From Variovorax terrae (GTDB taxonomy: Bacteria; Pseudomonadota; Gammaproteobacteria; Burkholderiales; Burkholderiaceae_C): a stretch of DNA of 64,000 bases. This document shows positions 34,759 through 43,479 of the stretch, piece after piece. The position numbers and the translations under genes were made by a program. The notes under the pieces are model-generated. The model worked only from the letters and a program-made list of their open reading frames with translations, ran no database searches and was not told where the DNA came from. Position 1 is the first letter of the stretch. Every line of letters begins with the position of its first letter. The stretch is taken from assembly GCF_022809125.1 (NCBI RefSeq), contig NZ_JALGBI010000002.1:567685-631684 (forward strand), written 5' to 3'.

Positions 34759-35386
34759 CGGATTCCTGGGACGCTGGTCGCGCCGCAAGCAGGAGGCGCG
34801 CAGCGGCCAGGCCGCGCCTGAGGAGACCCTTGCGCCGCAGGCCCCCGAGGCCGTGCCGGTGCAGCTCTCGACGAGCGGCAGCGCGCCGCCGGCCGCACCC
34901 GCCGCAGAACTGCCGGCCGCCGCGCCGGCCCTGACGCTGGACGACGTGCAGGCGCTGACGCCCGCCTCCGACTTCAAGGCCTTTGTCGCACGCGGCGTGG
35001 CGCCCGAGGTGCGCAATGCCGCGATGAAGAAGCTGTTTGCCGATCCGCATTTCAACGTGATGGACCGGCTCGATGTCTACATCGACGACTACTCGCAACC
35101 CGACCCGCTGCCGCTGGCCGCGCTGCGCCAGATGGCGAGCGCCAAGGCCCTGGGCCTGGTGGACGACGAGGCGCCGGCGAAAGACCCCGAAGGCCCGGAT
35201 GCTGGGGTTGATGCCCAGACACTCCCGGCCCCGGACGTGGCACAGTCGGGGGTATGCAATGAACTTCCTAGCCCGCTGGTGAATCCTGTTTTGCCGGCAA
35301 GCCAAGACCACGATGCCCACGCTGATTTGCGACTGCAACCAGACGATGCCGCTTCAGCCCCGAGCGATCGGCGAAGCGCTTCATGA
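34751..35386 (+). CDS. DUF3306 domain-containing protein
   Basis: 211 residues starting MADGFLGRWSRRKQEARSG, the typical DUF3306 N-terminus. A Pro/Ala-rich stretch (about 30-60) precedes the conserved core LTPASDFKAFVARGVAPEVRNAAMKKLFADPHFNVMDRLDVYIDDY (about 74-118, named here by its end segments LTPASDFKAF and MDRLDVYIDDY). The C-terminal tail after about residue 150 is poorly conserved-looking. It overlaps the next gene by 74 bp in another frame, unusually long for this locus. Function unknown; always seen with DUF3305 and a polyferredoxin in fdh loci, as far as I recall. Confidence 0.85.
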   Translation: MADGFLGRWSRRKQEARSGQAAPEETLAPQAPEAVPVQLSTSGSAPPAAPAAELPAAAPALTLDDVQALTPASDFKAFVARGVAPEVRNAAMKKLFADPHFNVMDRLDVYIDDYSQPDPLPLAALRQMASAKALGLVDDEAPAKDPEGPDAGVDAQTLPAPDVAQSGVCNELPSPLVNPVLPASQDHDAHADLRLQPDDAASAPSDRRSAS

Positions 35387-37400
35387 AGACCTGACGCTGC
35401 ATTCCACGCTGTGCCGCCGCGAGGCCGGCGCCTTCCAGAAAGCCATCCAGTCGGGCGACGACGTGGTGGTGGCCTGCACCCAGGAAAAGCGGCTGTTCGC
35501 CGAACTGGCTACCCAGACCGAGGGCGCGGTGTCGGCGATCAGGTTCGTCAACATCCGCGAGACCGGCGGCTGGAGCCGCGACGCCGCCAAGGCCGGCCCC
35601 AAGCTGGCCGCGCTGCTGGCGGCCGCCCACCTGCCCGAGCCGGAGCCGGTGCCCACGGTCACCTACAAGAGTGCAGGGCGGCTGCTGATCGTCGGCCGGC
35701 TGGATGAGGCCGAGCGCGCGGCGGACCTGCTGGGCGAGGGGCTGGATGTGACGATCTTTTCCCTGGGCGGGCAGGGCGCGCAGGAGCGCCGCTACCCGGT
35801 GCTGGGCGGCACCGCGCCCCGCCTCACGGGCTGGCTCGGGGCCTTCGAGTTCAGCTGGTCGAACGACAACCCGATCGACCTCGACCTGTGCACCCGCTGC
35901 AATGCCTGCGTGGCCGCATGCCCGGAGGGCGCCATCGGGCTGGACTACCAGATTGACGGCAGCCGATGCACTGCCCATCGCGATTGCGTCAAGGTCTGCC
36001 AGGTGGCCGGCGCCATCGACTTTGAGCGGGCGCCGCGCAGCCAGCGCGAGCCGTTCGACCTGGTGCTGGACCTCGGCGCCACGCCGTTGATCGACCTGCA
36101 CGCGCCGCCGCAGGGTTATTTCCGCGGCACCGAGCCTGCCACGCTGATCCGCCTGCGCGACGGCGTCGGCGAGTTCGAGAAGCCGAAGTTCTTCGTCTAC
36201 AAGCAAAAGCTCTGCGCCCACAGCCGCAACGAGCAGGTGGGTTGCAACGCCTGCATCGACGTCTGCTCGGCGCAGGCCGTCAGCAGCGACAAGGCGCGCC
36301 AGCAGATCCAGGTGAATCCGCACCTGTGCGTGGGCTGCGGCGCCTGCACCACGGTCTGCCCCACCGGCGCGCTGACCTATGCCTACCCGCGTGCCGGCGA
36401 GCAGGGCCTCAAGCTCAAGACCTTGCTGTCCACCTATGCCGGCGCGGGCGGGCGCGATGCCGTGCTGCTGCTGCACAGCCAGGAGCGCGGCCGGGCCCTG
36501 GTGGAGCAACTGGGGCGCGCCGCGCAGCTCAAGCTCAAGAAGGTGCAGGGCGTGCCGGCCAACGTGATCCCGGTGGCCTTGTGGCACACCGCCAGCACCG
36601 GGCTGGACCTGTGGCTGAGCGCACTCGCCTTCGGCGCCTCGCAGGTGGCGGTGCTGACCACGGACGAAGAGGCTCCCGCCTACCTGGCTGGCCTGCAAGC
36701 CCAGATGGCGGTGGCTCAAGCCCTGCTCAGCGGCCTGGGCTACGGCGGCATCCATCTGCGGCTGCTGCGCGCGAACACGCCCGAGGCGCTCGATGCGGCC
36801 TTGCAGGCGGCCGCGGCGGCGCCGGCCCAGGGCCCGCGCGTGCCCGCGCGGTTCGCCGTGGCGCAGGAGAAACGCAGCACGCTGGACCTGGCGCTGGACC
36901 ACCTGGTGGCGCAGGCGCCCGGCCAGCCCGCCGAGCAGATTGCACTGCCCGCGGGCCCCGCCGGCCTGGGCGCGCCGTTCGGCACGCTGGAGATCGACAA
37001 GAACGCCTGCACCCTGTGCCTGAGCTGCGTGAGCGCCTGCCCGGCCAGCGCCTTGCAGGACAACCCGCAGCTGCCGCAGCTGCGCTTCATCGAGAAGAAC
37101 TGCGTGCAGTGCGGCCTGTGCGCCAGCACCTGCCCCGAGCAGGCGATCACCCTCCGGCCGCGCCTGCTGCTCACGCCGCAGCGCAAGGAGGCCCGGGTGC
37201 TCAACGAGGCCCAGCCCTATGCCTGCATCCGCTGCGGCAAGCCGTTCGGCACGCTCAAGGCGGTCGAGGCGATGGTCGGCCGGCTGTCGGGCCATGCGAT
37301 GTTCCAGGGCGCCGCGCAGGACCGGCTGCGCATGTGCGGCGACTGCCGGGTGATCGACCTGCACACCGCACAGAACGAAACCCGGATCACCGACCTATGA
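35313..37400 (+). CDS. Polyferredoxin-like 4Fe-4S binding protein of the fdh locus
   Basis: 695-residue soluble Fe-S protein. The start MPTLICDCNQTMPLQP is the usual N-terminus of this family, which supports the long overlap with DUF3306. At least six ferredoxin-type motifs are visible: CTRCNACVAACPEG, CTAHRDCVKVC, CNACIDVCSAQ, CVGCGACTTVCPTG, CTLCLSCVSACP, CVQCGLCASTCPEQ. There is also a C-terminal CIRCGKPFG with CGDCR that looks zinc- or cluster-binding. A region between about 370 and 560 without Cys contains YAGAGGRDAVLLLHSQERG, reminiscent of MvhD/HdrA-type electron-transfer modules. It is likely an electron hub or maturation factor between the two formate dehydrogenases. It overlaps torD by 4 bp. 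Confidence 0.87.
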   Translation: MPTLICDCNQTMPLQPRAIGEALHEDLTLHSTLCRREAGAFQKAIQSGDDVVVACTQEKRLFAELATQTEGAVSAIRFVNIRETGGWSRDAAKAGPKLAALLAAAHLPEPEPVPTVTYKSAGRLLIVGRLDEAERAADLLGEGLDVTIFSLGGQGAQERRYPVLGGTAPRLTGWLGAFEFSWSNDNPIDLDLCTRCNACVAACPEGAIGLDYQIDGSRCTAHRDCVKVCQVAGAIDFERAPRSQREPFDLVLDLGATPLIDLHAPPQGYFRGTEPATLIRLRDGVGEFEKPKFFVYKQKLCAHSRNEQVGCNACIDVCSAQAVSSDKARQQIQVNPHLCVGCGACTTVCPTGALTYAYPRAGEQGLKLKTLLSTYAGAGGRDAVLLLHSQERGRALVEQLGRAAQLKLKKVQGVPANVIPVALWHTASTGLDLWLSALAFGASQVAVLTTDEEAPAYLAGLQAQMAVAQALLSGLGYGGIHLRLLRANTPEALDAALQAAAAAPAQGPRVPARFAVAQEKRSTLDLALDHLVAQAPGQPAEQIALPAGPAGLGAPFGTLEIDKNACTLCLSCVSACPASALQDNPQLPQLRFIEKNCVQCGLCASTCPEQAITLRPRLLLTPQRKEARVLNEAQPYACIRCGKPFGTLKAVEAMVGRLSGHAMFQGAAQDRLRMCGDCRVIDLHTAQNETRITDL

Positions 37401-38014
37401 CGCAACGCCCTCCCGTCACCTCGGCGCTGGACGAAGAAACCGCGCGCGCCGAACTCTACGGCCTGCTGGCGCTTCTGTACTACGCACCGCCGCCGGCCTC
37501 GCTGCTGGCGCAGCTGCGGGTGGCGGCCACCGAGGCCCCGGCCGCCGGCGCCTTTCTCGAAGAGCCCTGGCGCGCCCTGGTGGCCGTGGCGCGCGACATG
37601 GCGGACGAGGCGGTGGCGCGCGAATACGACGCGCTGTTCGGCGGCGTCGGCAAGCCCGAGGTCTACCTGTTCGGCTCGCACTACCTCAGCGGCTTCCTCA
37701 ACGAGAAGCCGCTGGCGCAACTGCGCGGCGCGCTGGCCGGCCTCGGCCTGGCGCGCGACGAAGCCATGCCCGAAACCGAGGACCATGTGGCCTACCTGTG
37801 CGAGGTGATGCGCTATCTCATTGCCGGCGACGAGGTGGAGGTGGCCAACCTGGCGCGCCAGCGCGAGTTCTTCGGCGACCACCTCCAGCCCTGGATCGTG
37901 CCGATGTGCAATGCCATCGCCGCCCATCCCAAGGCCCGCTTCTACGCTGCGCTCGCGGTGTTCACACGGGCCTTCGCCGAGGTGGAGTCGCAGGGCTTCG
38001 ACATGCTGGACTGA
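37397..38014 (+). CDS. TorD/DmsD family molecular chaperone
   Basis: 205-residue all-helical chaperone for molybdoenzyme maturation. ARAELYGLLALLYYAPP at the N-terminus, YDALFGGVGKPEVYLFGSHY and MPETEDHVAYLCEVMRYL (the E-x-x-D-H-V-A hallmark of TorD proteins) are visible. It probably protects the TAT-exported formate dehydrogenase alpha subunit until cofactor insertion. The start overlaps the polyferredoxin stop (ATGA). A 201-bp gap follows, separating it from the membrane formate dehydrogenase genes. Confidence 0.92.
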   Translation: MTQRPPVTSALDEETARAELYGLLALLYYAPPPASLLAQLRVAATEAPAAGAFLEEPWRALVAVARDMADEAVAREYDALFGGVGKPEVYLFGSHYLSGFLNEKPLAQLRGALAGLGLARDEAMPETEDHVAYLCEVMRYLIAGDEVEVANLARQREFFGDHLQPWIVPMCNAIAAHPKARFYAALAVFTRAFAEVESQGFDMLD

Positions 38015-38215
38015 TCCGGCGCGGGCGGTGCCTCGCGGAGTTGATACTTTTCGGTACAAAAAGCCAGCCACTGGCCACGAACCCATGTTTACCCTAGGTG
38101 CGGCAGGCCGGGTTTTCCGGCCCCGCCCATTGCGGCCAGGGCCGGGCTCGACTAGAGTAGCTGAAGTAAGTATGCAAATCAGTTCATAAGCAGCCAGCCC
38201 CTCCTGGAGACCAGC
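38015..38215 (+). promoter_or_regulatory. Intergenic control region of the membrane formate dehydrogenase operon
   Basis: 201 bp, the largest gap inside the fdh block. It holds an inverted repeat CTTTT-N7-AAAAG (38047-38063, centre CGGTACA), a 6-bp GC stem-loop GGCCGG/CCGGCC (38106-38122), and an AT-richer stretch with -10-like TAGAGT and TAAGTAT near 38154-38175. CTCCTGGAG before the ATG at 38216 provides a ribosome-binding site. A separate promoter here is likely. Confidence 0.45.
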
Positions 38216-38422
38216 ATGCAGGACAGCCAGCCCCAACCCTCCCGGCGAGGGTTCTTCGTCGGTGCCGCAGCCGCAGGTGCTGCCGCCGCAGCGGTGACCG
38301 CCTTGCCCCGCATCCAGGCGCCCGCGCCGGTAGAGCCAGAACCCCGGCCGGCGCCTGAAAGAGGCGGCGGCTACAGCCTGACGGACCACGTCAAGCGCTA
38401 CTACAAGACCACCCTCGTTTAA
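38216..38422 (+). CDS. Small TAT-signal protein of the formate dehydrogenase region
   Basis: 68 residues. The twin-arginine signal SRRGFFVGAAAAGAAAAAV is followed by a Pro-rich linker and the C-terminal GYSLTDHVKRYYKTT. This is the short TAT-targeted protein regularly found upstream of membrane formate dehydrogenase alpha subunits (a TIGRFAM family exists for it). Role unknown; it may accompany export of the alpha subunit. 17 bp before fdhA, so co-transcribed. Confidence 0.88.
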   Translation: MQDSQPQPSRRGFFVGAAAAGAAAAAVTALPRIQAPAPVEPEPRPAPERGGGYSLTDHVKRYYKTTLV

Positions 38423-38439
38423 CTTCCCGGAGCGCGGCC

Positions 38440-41406
38440 ATGTTGCTCACCAAGAAAACCGGCAGCGTCCACGGCGACGGGGCCTCGTCCGCGTTCGTGC
38501 ACAGCCTGCGCCGAGGCCTGTCGCAGGCGCTGCCCACCATGGACCGGCGCGCCTTCCTGCGCCGCTCGGGCCTGGGCGTCGGCGTCGGCATGGCCGCATC
38601 CCAGCTCACGCTGGTGAAGAAGGCCCAGGCCGCCGAACGCCCCTACGTGGGCCTGGGCAACGGCAAGATCGAGGTGCGGCGCACGGTCTGCAGCCACTGT
38701 TCGGTGGGCTGCGCGGTCGACGCCGTGGTGGAGAACGGCGTCTGGGTGCGCCAGGAGCCGGTGTTCGACTCGCCCATCAACCTCGGCGCGCACTGCGCCA
38801 AGGGTGCCGCGCTGCGCGAGCACGGCCACGGCGAGTTCCGCCTGCGCTACCCGATGAAGCTGGTCAACGGCAAGTACGAGCGCATCGGCTGGGATCAGGC
38901 GCTCAACGAGATCAGCGCCAAGCTGCTGGAGCTGCGCAAGGCCAGCGGTCCCGATGCCGTGTACTGGGTCGGCTCCTCCAAGCACAACAACGAGCAGGCC
39001 TACCTGCTGCGCAAGTTCGTGAGCTTCTGGGGCAGCAACAACTGCGACCACCAGGCCCGCATCTGCCACTCCACCACGGTCGCCGGCGTTGCCAACACCT
39101 GGGGCTACGGCGCGATGACCAATTCGTACAACGACATGCAGAACAGCAAGTGTGCGATGTACATCGGCTCCAACGCCGCCGAGGCGCACCCGGTGAGCAT
39201 GCTGCACATGCTGCACGCCAAGGAAACCGGCTGCAAGCTGATCGTGGTGGACCCGCGCTTCACCCGCACGGCCGCCAAGGCCGACGAGTACGTGCGCATC
39301 CGCTCGGGCTCGGACATCCCGTTCCTGTTCGGCCTGCTGTACCACATCTTCAAGAACGGCTGGGAAGACACGAAGTACCTCAACGACCGCGTCTACGGCA
39401 TGGAGCAGGTCAAGGCCGAGGTGCTTGCCAAGTGGACGCCCGACAAGGTGCAGGAGGCCTGCGGCGTGGACGAGGCCACCGTGCTCAAGGTGGCCACGAT
39501 GATGAGCCAGAACCGTCCGAGCACGGTGGTCTGGTGCATGGGGCAGACGCAGCACACCACGGGCAATGCGATCGTGCGCGCCTCGTGCATCCTGCAGCTG
39601 GCGCTGGGCAACGTGGGCAAGTCCGGCGGCGGAACCAACATCTTCCGCGGCCACGACAACGTGCAGGGCGCGACCGACGTGGGCCCGAACCCCGATTCGC
39701 TGCCCGGCTACTACGGCCTGGTGGAAGGCTCGTGGCGGCATTTCGCCAAGGGCTGGGGCGTGGACTTCGACTGGATCAAGGGCCGCTATGCCTCGCCCGC
39801 GATGATGGGCAAGCCCGGCATCACGGTCTCGCGCTGGATCGACGGCGTGCTGGAGCAGAACGAGCTGATCGACCAGGACTCCAACCTGCGCGGCGTGTTC
39901 TTCTGGGGCCATGCGCCGAACTCGCAGACGCGTGGCCTCGAGATGAAGCGCGCCATGGACAAGCTGGACCTGCTGGTGGTGGTGGACCCTTACCCCTCGG
40001 CCACGGCCGCCATGGCGGCGATGCCGGGCAAGGCCGAGGACCTGAACCCCAACCGGGCGGTCTACCTGCTGCCGGCCGCCACGCAGTTCGAGACCAGCGG
40101 TTCGTGCACCGCGTCCAACCGTTCGCTGCAATGGCGCGAGAAGGTGATCGAGCCGCTGTGGGAAAGCCGCAGCGATCACATGATCATGCATCAGTTCGCC
40201 GAGAAGCTGGGCTTCGCCAAGGAGCTGTCGAAGAACTACAAGATGCAGAAGGTCAAGGGCATGGACGAACCCATGCCCGAGGACATCCTGCGCGAGATCA
40301 ACAAGACCTGCTGGAGCATCGGCTACACCGGCCAGAGCCCGGAGCGCCTGAAGGCGCACATGCGCAACATGAACGTGTTCGACGTCAAGACGCTCAAGGC
40401 CCAGGGCGGCAAGGACAAGGACACCGGCTACGACCTCGCGGGCGACTACTTCGGCCTGCCCTGGCCCTGCTACGGCACGCCGGAGCTCAAGCACCCCGGC
40501 TCCCCCAACCTGTACGACACCTCGAAGCATGTGATGGAAGGCGGCGGCAACTTCCGCGCCAATTTCGGCGTGGAGCGCGATGGCAAGAGCCTGCTGGCCG
40601 AGGACGGCTCCTATTCCAAGGGCGCCGACATCACCACCGGCTACCCGGAGCTGGACCACATCCTGCTCAAGAAGCTGGGCTGGTGGGATGAGCTGACCGA
40701 GGCCGAGAAGCCGCAGGCCGAAGGCAAGAACTGGAAGACCGACAACTCGGGCGGCATGATCCGCGTCTTCATGCAGAACCACGGCTGCCACCCGTTCGGC
40801 AACGCCAAGGCACGCGCGGTGGTGTGGAACTTCCCCGACCCGATTCCGCAGCACCGCGAGCCGCTGTACGGCACGCGCCCGGATCTGATGGCGAAGTACC
40901 CGACACACGACGACAAGAAGGCGTTCTGGCGCCTGCCCACGCTGTACAAGACGATTCAGCAGAAGAACATCGCCGACGGGCTCGACAAGAAATTCCCGCT
41001 GATCATGACCTCGGGGCGGCTGGTCGAGTACGAAGGCGGCGGCGAGGAAACGCGCTCCAACCCCTGGCTGGCCGAGCTGCAGCAGGACATGTTCATCGAG
41101 CTCAACCCTAAGGCCGCGGCCGACCGCGGCATCCGCAACGGCGAGCAGGTCTGGGTCCGCACGCCGACCGGCGCGCAGCTCAAGGTGATGGCGCTGGTGA
41201 CCGAGCGCGTCGGCCCCGACACGGTGTTCATGCCCTTCCACTTCTCGGGCCGCTGGCAGGGCGCCGACCTGCTGGCCTACTACCCGGCCGGCGCGGCGCC
41301 AATCGTGCGCGGCGAGGCGATCAACACCTCGACCACCTATGGCTACGACAGCGTGACCATGATGCAGGAAACCAAGACGACGATCTGCAACGTCGAGAAG
41401 GCCTGA
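38440..41406 (+). CDS. Formate dehydrogenase alpha subunit, TAT-exported molybdoenzyme
   Basis: 988-residue periplasm-facing catalytic subunit. The TAT motif DRRAFLRRSG is at about 35-44, preceded by an unusually long 34-residue lead. The cofactor-proximal [4Fe-4S] site reads CSHCSVGC with a later Cys in GAHCAKG. The Mo/W ligand is Cys209 in ARICHSTT, followed by His210; there is no in-frame TGA, so it is not a selenoprotein. Molybdopterin oxidoreductase and dinucleotide-binding domains follow (RGHDNVQGATDVGPNP; FMPFHFSGRW). Electrons pass to the beta Fe-S and gamma cytochrome b subunits downstream, then to quinone. Confidence 0.95.
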   Translation: MLLTKKTGSVHGDGASSAFVHSLRRGLSQALPTMDRRAFLRRSGLGVGVGMAASQLTLVKKAQAAERPYVGLGNGKIEVRRTVCSHCSVGCAVDAVVENGVWVRQEPVFDSPINLGAHCAKGAALREHGHGEFRLRYPMKLVNGKYERIGWDQALNEISAKLLELRKASGPDAVYWVGSSKHNNEQAYLLRKFVSFWGSNNCDHQARICHSTTVAGVANTWGYGAMTNSYNDMQNSKCAMYIGSNAAEAHPVSMLHMLHAKETGCKLIVVDPRFTRTAAKADEYVRIRSGSDIPFLFGLLYHIFKNGWEDTKYLNDRVYGMEQVKAEVLAKWTPDKVQEACGVDEATVLKVATMMSQNRPSTVVWCMGQTQHTTGNAIVRASCILQLALGNVGKSGGGTNIFRGHDNVQGATDVGPNPDSLPGYYGLVEGSWRHFAKGWGVDFDWIKGRYASPAMMGKPGITVSRWIDGVLEQNELIDQDSNLRGVFFWGHAPNSQTRGLEMKRAMDKLDLLVVVDPYPSATAAMAAMPGKAEDLNPNRAVYLLPAATQFETSGSCTASNRSLQWREKVIEPLWESRSDHMIMHQFAEKLGFAKELSKNYKMQKVKGMDEPMPEDILREINKTCWSIGYTGQSPERLKAHMRNMNVFDVKTLKAQGGKDKDTGYDLAGDYFGLPWPCYGTPELKHPGSPNLYDTSKHVMEGGGNFRANFGVERDGKSLLAEDGSYSKGADITTGYPELDHILLKKLGWWDELTEAEKPQAEGKNWKTDNSGGMIRVFMQNHGCHPFGNAKARAVVWNFPDPIPQHREPLYGTRPDLMAKYPTHDDKKAFWRLPTLYKTIQQKNIADGLDKKFPLIMTSGRLVEYEGGGEETRSNPWLAELQQDMFIELNPKAAADRGIRNGEQVWVRTPTGAQLKVMALVTERVGPDTVFMPFHFSGRWQGADLLAYYPAGAAPIVRGEAINTSTTYGYDSVTMMQETKTTICNVEKA

Positions 41407-41422
41407 GGCCAAGGAGACCGCA

Positions 41423-42040
41423 ATGGCACGAATGAAATTCATCTGCGACGCCGAGCGCTGCATCGAATGCAACGGCTGCGTCACCGCCTGCAAGAACGAG
41501 AACGAGGTGCCCTGGGGCGTGAACCGCCGCCGCGTGGTCACGCTCAATGACGGCGTGCCCGGCGAGAAATCGATCTCGGTGGCCTGCATGCACTGCTCGG
41601 ACGCGCCCTGCATGGCGGTCTGCCCGGTCAACTGCTTCTACCGCACGGAAGAAGGCGTGGTGCTGCACGACAAGGACGTCTGCATCGGCTGCGGCTACTG
41701 CTCCTACGCCTGCCCGTTCGGCGCGCCGCAGTTCCCGGCCCAGGGCACTTTCGGCGTGCGCGGCAAGATGGACAAGTGCACCTTCTGCGCCGGCGGCCCG
41801 GAAGTCCACGGCAGCGAGGCCGAGTTCGAGAAATACGGGCGCAACCGCCTCGCCGAAGGCAAGCTGCCGGCCTGCGCCGAGATGTGCTCGACCAAGGCCC
41901 TGCTGGCCGGCGATGGCGACGTGGTGGCCGACATCTTCCGCAACCGCGTGGTCCAGCGCGGCAAGGGCGCCGAGGTCTGGGGCTGGGGCACGGCCTACGG
42001 CTCGAAGCAGGCCGGCCAGCCGGGCGGAGCCAAATCGTGA
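41423..42040 (+). CDS. fdh3B: Formate dehydrogenase beta subunit, four-cluster Fe-S protein
   Basis: 205-residue electron-transfer subunit with four [4Fe-4S] cysteine groups: CIECNGCVTACKNE, CMHCSDAPCMAVCPVNC, CIGCGYCSYACPFG and CTFCAGG with CAEMC. It lacks a C-terminal TM anchor such as that of E. coli FdnH, so it attaches through the other subunits. An AAGGAGA ribosome-binding site lies 16 bp after fdhA. The stop overlaps the GTG of the following lipoprotein gene (GTGA). Confidence 0.94.
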   Translation: MARMKFICDAERCIECNGCVTACKNENEVPWGVNRRRVVTLNDGVPGEKSISVACMHCSDAPCMAVCPVNCFYRTEEGVVLHDKDVCIGCGYCSYACPFGAPQFPAQGTFGVRGKMDKCTFCAGGPEVHGSEAEFEKYGRNRLAEGKLPACAEMCSTKALLAGDGDVVADIFRNRVVQRGKGAEVWGWGTAYGSKQAGQPGGAKS

Positions 42041-42258
42041 GCCGCGCACTGCTTATGGCGGCGGCCCTGCTGGCGCTGGCCGCCTGTACCGAAAAACCGC
42101 AAACCGCCGGGGGCGGCCACCATGGCGCCCCGGCCTATGCCGGCACCGGCAGCAACTTCACGGCTGCCGGCTGGAAGCCCGGTGACAAAACCAGCTGGGA
42201 ACAGGAAATCAAGGCCCGGATGCAACGCGGCCAGAACGAGTACAACAAGACAAACTGA
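42037..42258 (+). CDS. Small lipoprotein between formate dehydrogenase beta and gamma genes
   Basis: 73 residues from a GTG that overlaps the beta-subunit stop by 4 bp. The signal peptide RALLMAAALLALAAC ends in a lipobox (LAAC), so it is a predicted lipoprotein. The mature part has a Gly/His patch (GGGHHGAPAYAG) and a charged tail (WEQEIKARMQRGQNEYNKT). I do not recognise a function. The overlapping start and position within the operon argue for an accessory role with the periplasmic enzyme. Confidence 0.75.
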   Translation: MSRALLMAAALLALAACTEKPQTAGGGHHGAPAYAGTGSNFTAAGWKPGDKTSWEQEIKARMQRGQNEYNKTN

Positions 42259-42270
42259 GCTGGAGTCCTT

Positions 42271-43470
42271 ATGAAACAAGCGATGGCAGCTATTGTTTTG
42301 GTAGCAAGCAGCGTGCTGGCATCGGCTTGGGCGCAATCCGTGGCCGCGCCGGCCACGGATGCGAAGGCGCCACCGGCAGGGGCCGCACCGGCAGCGCCTG
42401 CTGCAACGGGCGGCATCCAGGGCCAGAATATCTTCGAGGTCAAGCCAGACGCCAGTTCCGAGCCAAATTATGCGAGCCAGACCAATGCCGAGCGTGCCAA
42501 GGTGCAGCCCGGCAACAACGCGCCGATGTGGCGCCAGGTCAACTCGGGCACCGCGGGCTACAGCAGCCTGCCCATGCGCGAGGCGCCCGAGGCCGGCGTC
42601 CTGATCCAGCCCTTCGTGCAGTACCCGGGCTCGCGCCTGACCAATGCCGGCGAGGCCTGGCGGCAGGTGCGCAACCAGTGGATCATTCCCTACGGCGGCT
42701 CGCTGCTGCTGATCGTGGTGGTGGCGATCGGCCTGTTTTATGCCACCAAGGGCCCGATGGCGCTGCACGGGGCGAAGACCGGCCGCGTGATCGAGCGTTT
42801 CACCTATTTCGAGCGGGCTGCCCACTGGGTCAATGCCATCGCGTTCAGCGTGCTGGCGATCTCGGGGCTGGTCATGGCCTTCGGCAAGTTCTTCCTGCAG
42901 CCGGTGATCGGCGGCGCGCTGTTCGGCTGGCTGGCCTATGCGCTGAAGACCCTGCACAACTTCGCGGGCCCGCTGTTCGCGGTGTCGCTGGTGGTGGTGT
43001 TCTTCACCTTCCTGCGCGACAACCTGCCGCGCCGCGAGGACCTGACCTGGCTGCTCAAGGGCGGGGGCATGCTGTCGGGGCGCGAGGTGCCGTCGCACCG
43101 CTTCAACGCTGGCGAAAAGCTGGTGTTCTGGGGCGGCGTGTTCGCGCTGGGGATCGTGGTGGTGGGCTCGGGCTTCATGCTCGACAAGCTGATTCCCGGC
43201 ATCGACTACACGCGCGGCGTGATGCAGGTGAGCCACATGGTCCACGCCACGGCCACCGTGCTCATGATGGCGCTGTTCCTCGGGCATATCTACCTCGGCA
43301 CGATCGGCATGGACGATGCCTACCAGGGCATGAAAACCGGCTACGTCGACGAGACCTGGGCCAGGGAGCACCACGAGCTCTGGTACGACGACATCCAGGC
43401 CGGCAGGATTCCGGCCCAGCGCAGCGCGGAGGGCGCGCAGGCAGCCGGCGGCGCGCCGGTGCAGGTTTGA
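42271..43470 (+). CDS. Formate dehydrogenase gamma subunit, cytochrome b556
   Basis: 399 residues: a signal peptide (to about residue 22, AWAQ), a periplasmic Pro/Ala-rich extension of about 130 residues, then four TM helices. Heme-ligand candidates are His in ERAAHWVNA, LKTLHNFAGP, SHMVHATATVL and LGHIYLG. It anchors the complex and passes electrons to quinone. The N-terminal extension is longer than in E. coli FdnI. The signal-peptide coding region contains a GCTATTGTTTTGGTAGC element at 42289-42305. It is 12 bp after the lipoprotein gene. Confidence 0.93.
   Translation: MKQAMAAIVLVASSVLASAWAQSVAAPATDAKAPPAGAAPAAPAATGGIQGQNIFEVKPDASSEPNYASQTNAERAKVQPGNNAPMWRQVNSGTAGYSSLPMREAPEAGVLIQPFVQYPGSRLTNAGEAWRQVRNQWIIPYGGSLLLIVVVAIGLFYATKGPMALHGAKTGRVIERFTYFERAAHWVNAIAFSVLAISGLVMAFGKFFLQPVIGGALFGWLAYALKTLHNFAGPLFAVSLVVVFFTFLRDNLPRREDLTWLLKGGGMLSGREVPSHRFNAGEKLVFWGGVFALGIVVVGSGFMLDKLIPGIDYTRGVMQVSHMVHATATVLMMALFLGHIYLGTIGMDDAYQGMKTGYVDETWAREHHELWYDDIQAGRIPAQRSAEGAQAAGGAPVQV
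42289..42305. repeat. 17-bp GCTAT-N7-RTAGC element in a signal-peptide coding region
   Basis: GCTATTGTTTTGGTAGC has the same arm lengths and spacing as the other copies and encodes AIVLVA of the gamma-subunit signal peptide. Confidence 0.35.
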
Positions 43471-43479
43471 GGGGACACC

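Noticed and set aside
38440..41406. Possible selenocysteine in the formate dehydrogenase alpha subunit
   Set aside because: Cys codons TGC occupy the ligand position in both alpha subunits and no in-frame TGA is present.
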